DNA of 64,000 nt, taken from positions 1 through 64,000 of the forward strand of contig NZ_CABPSL010000014.1 in the NCBI RefSeq assembly GCF_902459665.1. The letters are read 5' to 3'. A program made the translations under genes and the position numbers. The notes below the pieces were generated by a model. The model saw only the letters and a program-made list of their open reading frames with translations. It was not told where the DNA came from and did no database searches. The number at the start of each line of letters is the position of its first letter. Within the stretch, counting starts at the first letter, position 1. Positions 1-6,481 of this stretch are shown piece by piece. This stretch comes from Pandoraea cepalis (lineage in GTDB: Bacteria > Pseudomonadota > Gammaproteobacteria > Burkholderiales > Burkholderiaceae).

Positions 1-195
1 GGCGGTGGCAACGCCCCCGGCGGCAGTGCCGGCGCCAGCAGCGGCGGAGGCGTGGGGGCTTCCGGACCGGGCGGTCGTGGCATCGGTGGCGCGGCCGGCG
101 GAAACGGGCTTGCCGCGTTCGGCGGCCCCAGCGGTTTTGGCGGTGGCGGTGGATGTTCGATGAACGGCTTGAACGGTGAGGAGACGTGCCCCTGA
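1..195 (+). CDS. C-terminal end of a Gly-rich protein (partial)
   Basis: The reading frame is open from the first base of the window to a TGA at 193-195, so only the last 64 residues are present. They are very rich in Gly, Ala and Ser (repeated GG and GGG runs) and end in a short tail with two Cys residues, one in a CSMNG stretch and one in ETCP. Low-complexity Gly-rich tails like this occur in secreted, cell-surface or RNA-binding proteins, but nothing here identifies a family. The Cys pair could form a disulfide if the protein is exported; that is inference. A strong terminator lies about 185 bases downstream. Confidence 0.6.
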   Translation, partial: GGGNAPGGSAGASSGGGVGASGPGGRGIGGAAGGNGLAAFGGPSGFGGGGGCSMNGLNGEETCP

Positions 196-611
196 GTCAG
201 TCCCGCGCGGGCCGTCCGCGTTCGGCACAACGCGGGCGGGCGCTTGCCTGCGGCATTTGCCGATGCCTGCCAACGTGCTTTGCAGGTTTATCGTCGGTTC
301 CTGATGCGACCGGCTGACGGCCTCGCCGTCAGCCGTGCCACCCCCCCGGCCCGTGATCAGGCAGTTCTCCCGGCGACACGCCCCTTCGGATGACCGAAGG
401 GGCGTTTTTTTATGCGACCGATGAATCGACGCGCGGAGGATATCGAAATGCCGATTGTGTATTTCGCGTAAACCCGTATCTATGGCAGCATCCTGGGTCT
501 GGGCCGTGCAAGGGCGTTGCCGTCCCTTGTGCGACCGTTGTGGACCCATCAAGTCCGCCCCGTCGAACGGGCGCTCAACAGGCGCCAAATGAGCAATAGG
601 AGAAATCGCAC
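196..611. other. Intergenic region with one terminator
   Basis: This 416-base stretch separates the Gly-rich protein from the MetQ-like gene. Its one clear element is the intrinsic terminator at 379-411. An open frame at 390-599 runs through the terminator, has no Shine-Dalgarno sequence and no recognisable composition, so I do not call it. The promoter of the MetQ-like gene must lie in 412-600, but I could not assign convincing -35 and -10 boxes. Confidence 0.5.
379..411 (+). terminator. Intrinsic terminator after the Gly-rich gene
   Basis: An 11-bp perfect GC-rich stem (379-389 with 394-404) closes a four-base ATGA loop and is followed at once by a run of seven T residues (405-411). It isolates the MetQ-like gene from upstream transcription. 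Confidence 0.9.
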
Positions 612-1421
612 ATGCTGTCCCGTCAACTGATTCACGCGTTCCTCGGCGCCACGTTTGCGCTGGCCTCTCTCGGTGCCACGGCCCAGACGGCCGCCAAGCC
701 CCTGAAGGTCGGCACCATGGCCGGCTCGGATGCGCAGATCTTCGAAGTCGTCAAGAAGGTCGCCCATCAGCGCGGCCTCGAGATCAAGATCATCGAGTTC
801 AGTGACTACGCACAGCCGAACGCCGCGCTCGACGCCGGCGACCTGGACGCCAACGGCTTCCAGCACAAGCCGTTCCTCGACAGTCAGGTCAAGGATCGCG
901 GCTACAAGATCGTGAGCGCCGGTCTCACATACGTCTCACCGCTGGGCTACTACTCGAAGAAGTACAAGTCGCTGAAGGATCTGCCGAATGGCGCCAAGGT
1001 CGGTATTCAGAACGACCCGTCCAACGGCAACCGTGCGTTGCTCCTGCTGCAGAAGGAAGGCCTGATCAAGCTGCGTGCCGGTGCTGGCGTCAATGGCAAG
1101 AACGCGACCCCGCTGGACATCGCCGAGAACCCGAAGAAGCTGAAGATCGTGGAACTGGAAGCGGCGCAACTACCGCGTGCGCTGCCGGATCTGGATGCCG
1201 CCTCGATCAACACCAACTTCGCGGCACAAGCCGGTCTCGTGCCGAAGCGCGACGCGATCGCCATCGAAGATCTGAAGGGGCCTTACGCCAACCTGATTGC
1301 CGTGCGCGCACAAGACCTGAACAAGCCGTGGGTCAAGCAACTGGTCGACGCCTATCACTCCGACGAAGTGAAGGCATTCATCGAGACGCAGTTCAAGGGC
1401 GCGCTGATTCCCACGTGGTAA
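612..1421 (+). CDS. MetQ/NlpA-family ABC transporter substrate-binding protein
   Basis: This 269-aa protein resembles the periplasmic binding proteins of D/L-methionine ABC importers (MetQ, NlpA). After a signal peptide of about 25 residues, the mature chain starts with the family pattern KVGTMAGSDAQIFEVV and contains the characteristic NGFQHKPFLD and NDPSNGNRAL stretches. AGGAGA at 598-603 supports the ATG at 612. Most MetQ/NlpA proteins are lipoproteins with a Cys at the cleavage site. This one ends its leader in an ALA-type AQTA context without Cys, so it is probably a soluble periplasmic protein. No MetN ATPase or MetI permease is next to it, so it is either an orphan receptor using a distant transporter or binds something other than methionine. 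A terminator follows. Confidence 0.88.
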   Translation: MLSRQLIHAFLGATFALASLGATAQTAAKPLKVGTMAGSDAQIFEVVKKVAHQRGLEIKIIEFSDYAQPNAALDAGDLDANGFQHKPFLDSQVKDRGYKIVSAGLTYVSPLGYYSKKYKSLKDLPNGAKVGIQNDPSNGNRALLLLQKEGLIKLRAGAGVNGKNATPLDIAENPKKLKIVELEAAQLPRALPDLDAASINTNFAAQAGLVPKRDAIAIEDLKGPYANLIAVRAQDLNKPWVKQLVDAYHSDEVKAFIETQFKGALIPTW

Positions 1422-1475
1422 TCGTCGGCGTTCCGTGCGATGCGCATCGCGCGCGTCGTTCGTCGTAGGTCATGG

Positions 1476-1501
1476 ACCGGGGTTTCGACCCCGGTTTTTT
1501 T
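1476..1501 (+). terminator. Intrinsic terminator after the MetQ-like gene
   Basis: An 8-bp stem (1476-1483 with 1488-1495) closes a TTCG tetraloop and is followed by a run of T residues to 1501. The stem is perfect and the loop is of the extra-stable UUCG class. It makes the MetQ-like gene a single-gene transcript. Confidence 0.9.
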
Positions 1502-1588
1502 ATGTCGTCGCGACGGACATATGGCTACGCAGGCATGACATCGTTTGACTAGAATGGAAAGTGAGATTCGGACCGACGGGAGGTCGCC

Positions 1589-1750
1589 ATGTCCATGCTC
1601 AACGTTTCGATGATGCTTGTGGCGCTGCTTGTCGGCTTCGCCATCGGCATGTTCTTCGACCATTTCTGGGTAACGCATCACGACGAGCCGTCCCAGCACA
1701 GGCGCCTGGATTGGCACGAGATGTGGGACCGCATCCGTCACCAGCACTGA
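1589..1750 (+). CDS. Small single-span membrane protein (53 aa)
   Basis: A short frame encodes 53 residues: a hydrophobic N-terminal segment (about residues 3-22, rich in Leu, Val, Met and Phe) that could span the membrane once, then a His-, Asp- and Arg-rich tail of about 30 residues. GGGAGG at 1578-1583 lies an ideal 5 bases from the ATG. The tail carries clustered His residues (DHFWVTHHDE and a C-terminal RHQH), which could bind a metal; this is only a suggestion. It sits between the MetQ-gene terminator and the convergent prpR gene, so it appears to be its own transcript. I do not recognise a family. Confidence 0.6.
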   Translation: MSMLNVSMMLVALLVGFAIGMFFDHFWVTHHDEPSQHRRLDWHEMWDRIRHQH

Positions 1751-1778
1751 CGAGCGGGCCGTACCTGAAGCGCAAGCC

Positions 1779-3926
1779 TCAGCCGTCGACCGTGTCGCGC
1801 AGTTTGCGCCAGAGCGTGGAGCGGCTGATGCCGAGTGCCTCGCAAGCGGCGCCGCGGTCGCCACCGCACGCCGCCAACGTGGCGTGAATGCGGGCAAGGT
1901 CTTCGGCTGCGCGACGGGCACGACCTGTCAGCGGCGCTGGCGCTGAGTGTGATGTTTCGACGCCCGCGCCGGGGACGCGGGCGCGATGGGTGTCGTGCGC
2001 GCCAAATTCGCGTCCGTTGGTCGTGTTGATGACATCGGGCGGCATCGGCGTGCCCAGTCCATCGGTCATCGCGCCCAACTCCGGGGCAATCTCGACCAAC
2101 CTTGCACGGCTGATCTCGTGCGCGTCGACGACATCCGCGCATACGACGGCAATGCGTTCCAGCAGGTTTTCCAGTTCGCGGACATTGCCCGGCCAGCGAT
2201 AGGTCGCGAGCAGCGGCATGAGCGACGCCTGCAGCGCGTCGACGCTCATGCGCGCTCCCGCGCGGGCGAGTGCGCGTTCGAGAAAGAGGGGGGTGAGGCG
2301 CGGCAAGTCCTCCATGCGTTCGCGCAGTGCCGGCAGCACCATGCGCAGGATGTTGAGCCGGTAGTACAAGTCTTCGCGGAACCCCCCGGCGGCCACCCGC
2401 TGGCGAAGGTCGCGGTGAGTGGCCGCAATCACGCGCACGTCGCAGGGCACGGGCTCGGTCGCGCCAAGTCGCAGCACCTCGCGCTCCTGCAGCACCCGCA
2501 ACAGACGCGTTTGCAGCGGCATCGGCATTTCACCGATTTCGTCGAGAAAAATGGTGCCGTTGTGCGCCGTCTCGAACAACCCCGCCTTGCCGCCGCGCCG
2601 CGCGCCCGAGAAGGCGCCGTCCTCATAGCCGAACAGTTCGCTCTCGAGCAGCGTTTCCGGAAACGCCGCGCAGTTGATGGCGACGAACGGATAGTCGCGC
2701 CGTCGACTGGCATTGTGAATGCCTTGTGCGAGCAGCTCCTTGCCGGTGCCGCTCTCGCCGTGGACGAGTACGGTCGAGTCGGTCTGGGCGTAGCGGCGTG
2801 CCAATGCACGCACCTGCGACATCGCGTCGGAATCGCCGATCAGATCGTCGAGGCGATAGCGTGCCACGAGATGGCGTGGGCGATGGCGCGAGCGTAGCGA
2901 GCGATCCACGCGCGCAAACGACTGCGAGTCCTGGCACGTCAGCAGCGCGCCCGTGAGCGTGCCCTGGTCGAGCAAGGGAATGCGATTGATGACCCACGTT
3001 TTGCCAGCCATCGAGACAATGGCCTCGAGTTCGGCGCTCGCGCTCTCCAGCGTGCGCGCGATGTCGAGCGCCGGGGCGATGGCATCGAGCGGACGGCCGA
3101 CCGCATCGGCAACGCTCACGCCGAGCATGCCCGCCATCGGGGCGTTGATCGCTTCGATGCGCCCGTTCAGATCGACGGCAGCGACCCCTTCGTGCAAGTG
3201 TCGCAGCACGGTATCGAGCCGCTCGCGGCGTTGCGCTTCGATGCGTCCGAAGCGCGCGACTTCGAGTGCCGTGTCGAACGCGGCGCGCACCGAATCCTGC
3301 GAATAGAGAAAGACGCCCGCGAGTCCGGCTCGCTCGGCCAGTTCAGTCACCAGCCCGGGGCCGACAATGACCTCGATGCCTTCGTCGCGCAGCCGGTGCA
3401 CAAGGTCGTCCGCATCGTGGCGGTCAAAATAGGCGTGTTGCGAGATGTCGAGGTGGAACGCGCTCTTGAAGCGCTCAAATTCTGGCGCGGGTCGGGCATA
3501 CGACACCAGCGCGATACGCGACGCGGGCGAGGGCGCAGGCCGCGCGCGGCGCGCCCGTGCCAGCGCATGCATCACGTCGAAGCCCGTCACTTTCACGAGC
3601 ACCACGGGCAGGGCAAGGCGCTCGCGCAGGAAGGCACCGTTCGAACCAGCGGCGACAATGCCGTCAACACTGCCCGCGGGCAGGCGCTCCAACGCTTCGA
3701 TGACGGCTTCATAGCCTTTGTCGATGATCTGCACCTCGGCTTGCGCGGCGTAGTCCGGCACGATGTCGCGGTACAACTCGCCGAGCTTGCTGATGCCCAC
3801 GGCCCAGATCACGGGTTTTCGAACGGCGGTGACCGGTTGCGCAAACCCCGCGCGCGCGGCGCTCGGAGCCGCCGTCGACAGGCGAGGGGGTAACGCGGGG
3901 GAGAAATTTGGCATGACCGGACTCAT
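1779..3926 (-). CDS. prpR: PrpR, sigma-54-dependent activator of propionate catabolism
   Basis: PrpR is the enhancer-binding protein that turns on the methylcitrate operon in response to 2-methylcitrate. From the Met at 3926 it has about 715 residues: a PrpR N-terminal sensor domain (starting near RKPVIWAVG), a PAS-like segment, an AAA+ domain with Walker A GESGTGKE, and a C-terminal Fis-type helix-turn-helix (CEALGISRSTLWRKL). The sigma-54-contact loop reads GAFSGA instead of the canonical GAFTGA, a conservative change. The frame stays open to 4028, but the upstream ATG (4014-4016) lies inside a 30-bp operator-like palindrome, so I prefer the starts at 3926 or 3914. It is divergent from prpB, whose sigma-54 promoter it should activate. 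Confidence 0.93.
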   Translation of the reverse strand: MSPVMPNFSPALPPRLSTAAPSAARAGFAQPVTAVRKPVIWAVGISKLGELYRDIVPDYAAQAEVQIIDKGYEAVIEALERLPAGSVDGIVAAGSNGAFLRERLALPVVLVKVTGFDVMHALARARRARPAPSPASRIALVSYARPAPEFERFKSAFHLDISQHAYFDRHDADDLVHRLRDEGIEVIVGPGLVTELAERAGLAGVFLYSQDSVRAAFDTALEVARFGRIEAQRRERLDTVLRHLHEGVAAVDLNGRIEAINAPMAGMLGVSVADAVGRPLDAIAPALDIARTLESASAELEAIVSMAGKTWVINRIPLLDQGTLTGALLTCQDSQSFARVDRSLRSRHRPRHLVARYRLDDLIGDSDAMSQVRALARRYAQTDSTVLVHGESGTGKELLAQGIHNASRRRDYPFVAINCAAFPETLLESELFGYEDGAFSGARRGGKAGLFETAHNGTIFLDEIGEMPMPLQTRLLRVLQEREVLRLGATEPVPCDVRVIAATHRDLRQRVAAGGFREDLYYRLNILRMVLPALRERMEDLPRLTPLFLERALARAGARMSVDALQASLMPLLATYRWPGNVRELENLLERIAVVCADVVDAHEISRARLVEIAPELGAMTDGLGTPMPPDVINTTNGREFGAHDTHRARVPGAGVETSHSAPAPLTGRARRAAEDLARIHATLAACGGDRGAACEALGISRSTLWRKLRDTVDG

Positions 3927-4008
3927 CGATAGGTGCGGGCGGGTGCGCGGCGCACGGACGCGGGCCACCGCAGGAGACTGACTCGAATCGTAGCATAATG
4001 CAACTATA

Positions 4009-4038
4009 CGTTTCATATTATGTTTCAATATGAAACGT
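4009..4038. promoter_or_regulatory. Palindromic upstream activating site, probable PrpR-binding site
   Basis: Two perfect 11-base arms, ACGTTTCATAT (4009-4019) and ATATGAAACGT (4028-4038), flank an 8-base centre. The site lies in the prpR-prpB divergent region, about 170 bases upstream of the predicted prpB transcription start, which is the usual enhancer distance for a sigma-54 activator. It overlaps the upstream alternative prpR starts, so it could also mediate autoregulation. Assignment to PrpR is by position and symmetry. Confidence 0.75.
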
Positions 4039-4170
4039 AGTGCGACGAATGCCCGGCGCGAAGCGACGCATTCGACTTGACGCGCGCGTCACATCCGAGA
4101 AGAATTTCCGCTGCGAAATGAATGTCTTAGCGATGCGACGGTGCAGTTGGCGCGCGTCCGGATAGCGGGC

Positions 4171-4186
4171 TGGCACGGCCATTGCT
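4171..4186 (+). promoter_or_regulatory. Sigma-54 (RpoN) promoter of the prpB operon
   Basis: TGGCAC (4171-4176), five bases, then TTGCT (4182-4186) matches the -24/-12 consensus, and the flanking bases also fit the extended motif. Transcription should start near 4197, leaving about 70 bases of leader before the prpB GTG at 4268. A sigma-54 promoter is what is expected for an operon next to prpR. Confidence 0.9.
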
Positions 4187-4267
4187 AAGTACCTTGCCAT
4201 CACTCAACCCATGTGCGATTTGGCAGCTTCCACCGCCGGCCGCACACGACACGATCGAGGCACTCAC

Positions 4268-5158
4268 GTGACGCAAACCCATCGTTCGGCCGGCGCCGCT
4301 TTTCGCGAGGCCGTCAAGACCGAGCAACCCTTGCAGGTTGTCGGCGCCATTAACGCGAATCACGCCTTGCTGGCCAAGGCGGCTGGTTTCAAGGCGATCT
4401 ATCTCTCCGGCGGCGGTGTCGCGGCGGGGTCGCTCGGCCTGCCCGATCTGGGCATCTCCACGCTCGACGACGTGCTCACCGACGTGCGCCGCATCACCGA
4501 CGTATGCGATCTGCCGTTGCTCGTCGACGTCGATACCGGCTTCGGGCCGTCGGCGTTCAACATCGCGCGCACGGTGCAGTCGCTCATCAAGTTTGGCGCG
4601 GGCGCCATGCATATCGAGGATCAGGTCGGCGCGAAGCGTTGCGGCCATCGTCCTGGCAAGGCCATTGTGAGCCAGCAGGAGATGGTCGATCGCATCAAGG
4701 CGGCGGTCGACGCCCGCACCGACGAGAACTTCGTCATCATGGCGCGCACCGATGCACTGGCCGTGGAAGGTCTGCAGGGCGCCATCGATCGCGCATGCGC
4801 CTGCGTCGAAGCCGGCGCCGACATGATCTTCCCGGAAGCGATGACCGAGTTGCCGATGTACCGCCAGTTCGCCGATGCCGTGAAAGTGCCGGTGCTCGCG
4901 AACATCACAGAGTTCGGCGCGACACCGCTGTTCACTGTGGACGAACTCAAGAGTGCGCAGGTCGGTCTTGTGCTGTACCCGCTCTCCGCCTTCCGCGCCA
5001 TGAACAAGGCGGCGCAGAACGTCTATCAGACGATTCGCCGCGACGGCACGCAAAAGGCCGTGCTCGACACGATGCAAACCCGCGCCGAACTCTATGAGAG
5101 CATCGGCTACCACGCTTACGAACAGAAGCTCGACGCGCTGTTCGCCCAACAGAAATAA
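4268..5158 (+). CDS. prpB: PrpB, 2-methylisocitrate lyase
   Basis: PrpB cleaves (2S,3R)-2-methylisocitrate to pyruvate and succinate, the last step of the 2-methylcitrate cycle, in the cytoplasm. The 296-residue protein is a typical isocitrate lyase/PEP mutase barrel, with the Mg-binding DVDTGFG segment and the catalytic KRCGH loop (Cys about residue 125). I take the GTG at 4268, which has a GAGG Shine-Dalgarno sequence just upstream and gives the usual family length. The frame is open to an ATG at 4211, which would add 19 atypical residues. It is the first gene of the operon driven by the sigma-54 promoter at 4171-4186, with prpC 28 bases downstream. Confidence 0.95.
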   Translation: MTQTHRSAGAAFREAVKTEQPLQVVGAINANHALLAKAAGFKAIYLSGGGVAAGSLGLPDLGISTLDDVLTDVRRITDVCDLPLLVDVDTGFGPSAFNIARTVQSLIKFGAGAMHIEDQVGAKRCGHRPGKAIVSQQEMVDRIKAAVDARTDENFVIMARTDALAVEGLQGAIDRACACVEAGADMIFPEAMTELPMYRQFADAVKVPVLANITEFGATPLFTVDELKSAQVGLVLYPLSAFRAMNKAAQNVYQTIRRDGTQKAVLDTMQTRAELYESIGYHAYEQKLDALFAQQK

Positions 5159-5186
5159 CTGAATCCCTGATCCTGGAGGAATGAGC

Positions 5187-6338
5187 ATGAGCGAGACGAC
5201 TGCCACCGGCTTCAAGCCAAAGAAATCCGTCGCCCTGTCGGGGGTGACTGCGGGCAACACCGCGCTGTGTACGGTGGGCCGTTCGGGCAACGATCTGCAT
5301 TACCGCGGCTACGATATTCTGGATCTGGCCCAGACCTCGGAGTTCGAGGAAATCGCGTACCTGCTCGTCTATGGCAAGCTGCCGAGCGTGGCGGAGCTGC
5401 GCGGCTACAAGGCCAAGCTCAAGGCGCTGCGCGGCCTGCCGGCCGCTGTCAAGGACGCGCTCGAGACCGTACCGGCCGCCGCCCACCCGATGGACGTGAT
5501 GCGCACGGGCGTCTCGGTGCTGGGCACCGTGTTGCCGGAGAAGGACGATCACAATGTGCCGGGCGCTCGCGACATCGCCGACCGTCTGATGGCCAGCTTC
5601 GGCTCGATGCTGCTGTACTGGTACCACTTCAGCCACAACGGCGTGCGCATCGATGTGGAGACCGACGACGACAGTATCGGCGGCCACTTCCTGCACCTGC
5701 TGCACGGCGAAAAGCCGTCGGACCTGTGGGTGCGCGCCATGCACACGTCGCTGATCCTTTACGCGGAGCATGAATTCAACGCGTCCACGTTCACCGCGCG
5801 CGTGATCGCGGGCACGGGCTCGGACATGCACTCCGCCATCACCGGCGCCATTGGCGCCTTGCGCGGCCCGAAGCACGGCGGCGCGAACGAAGTGGCGTTC
5901 GAGATCCAGAAGCGCTATGACTCGCCCGACGACGCCGAGGCCGATATCCGCCGCCGCGTCGAGAACAAGGAAGTGATCATCGGCTTCGGTCACCCGGTCT
6001 ACACCGTGAGCGATCCGCGCAACAAGGTCATCAAGGAAGTCGCGCACGAATTGTCGAAGGATCAGCAGAATACGAAGATGTACGACATTGCCGAGCGTCT
6101 GGAATCGGTGATGTGGGACGTCAAGAAGATGTTCCCGAACCTGGACTGGTTCAGCGCCGTGAGCTACCACATGATGGGCGTGCCCACCGCGATGTTCACG
6201 CCGCTGTTCGTGATTGCGCGCACGTCGGGCTGGAGCGCCCACGTCATCGAGCAGCGCATCGACAACAAGATCATTCGTCCGAGCGCCAATTACACCGGTC
6301 CGGAAGATCAGCAGTTCGTGCCGATCGACAAGCGCTGA
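5187..6338 (+). CDS. prpC: PrpC, 2-methylcitrate synthase
   Basis: PrpC condenses propionyl-CoA with oxaloacetate to give 2-methylcitrate. The 383-residue protein has the citrate-synthase fold motifs: [11 protein letters not shown], the catalytic [13 protein letters not shown] segment, and the C-terminal RPSANYTGP signature. GGAGG at 5175-5179 is 7 bases from the ATG at 5187 and only one base from the ATG at 5181, so 5187 is the likely start. It is short of the N-terminal extension found in hexameric housekeeping citrate synthase, consistent with the methylcitrate synthase subfamily. It follows prpB closely and is followed by a hairpin and then acnD. Confidence 0.95.
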   Translation: MSETTATGFKPKKSVALSGVTAGNTALCTVGRSGNDLHYRGYDILDLAQTSEFEEIAYLLVYGKLPSVAELRGYKAKLKALRGLPAAVKDALETVPAAAHPMDVMRTGVSVLGTVLPEKDDHNVPGARDIADRLMASFGSMLLYWYHFSHNGVRIDVETDDDSIGGHFLHLLHGEKPSDLWVRAMHTSLILYAEHEFNASTFTARVIAGTGSDMHSAITGAIGALRGPKHGGANEVAFEIQKRYDSPDDAEADIRRRVENKEVIIGFGHPVYTVSDPRNKVIKEVAHELSKDQQNTKMYDIAERLESVMWDVKKMFPNLDWFSAVSYHMMGVPTAMFTPLFVIARTSGWSAHVIEQRIDNKIIRPSANYTGPEDQQFVPIDKR

Positions 6339-6351
6339 GTCTGCCTGCGTC

Positions 6352-6375
6352 GGGCCTTCCTTGCCCGGAAGGCCC
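6352..6375 (+). other. Strong hairpin between prpC and acnD
   Basis: A 9-bp perfect stem (6352-6360 with 6367-6375) closes a 6-base loop 13 bases after the prpC stop. No T-run follows, so it is not a classical terminator. It may stabilise the prpBC part of the mRNA or set the ratio of prpBC to acnD expression; that is inference. Confidence 0.45.
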
Positions 6376-6481
6376 CGGGGCGGCGGTCGCTTCGCCGCTG
6401 TCCCGCGCAGGCATCCGGCACGCAGGCGCATCGTCTGCCTACGGGTTACGCTGCCATCCACCGGGCCGATACTTTCCTCAC

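Noticed and set aside
390-599. 69-aa frame after the first terminator
   Set aside because: It runs through the terminator stem, has no ribosome-binding site and no conserved look.
6113-6481. N-terminal extension of acnD into prpC
   Set aside because: The open frame is a shadow of prpC with Arg-rich composition; the family length and N terminus fit the ATG at 6482.
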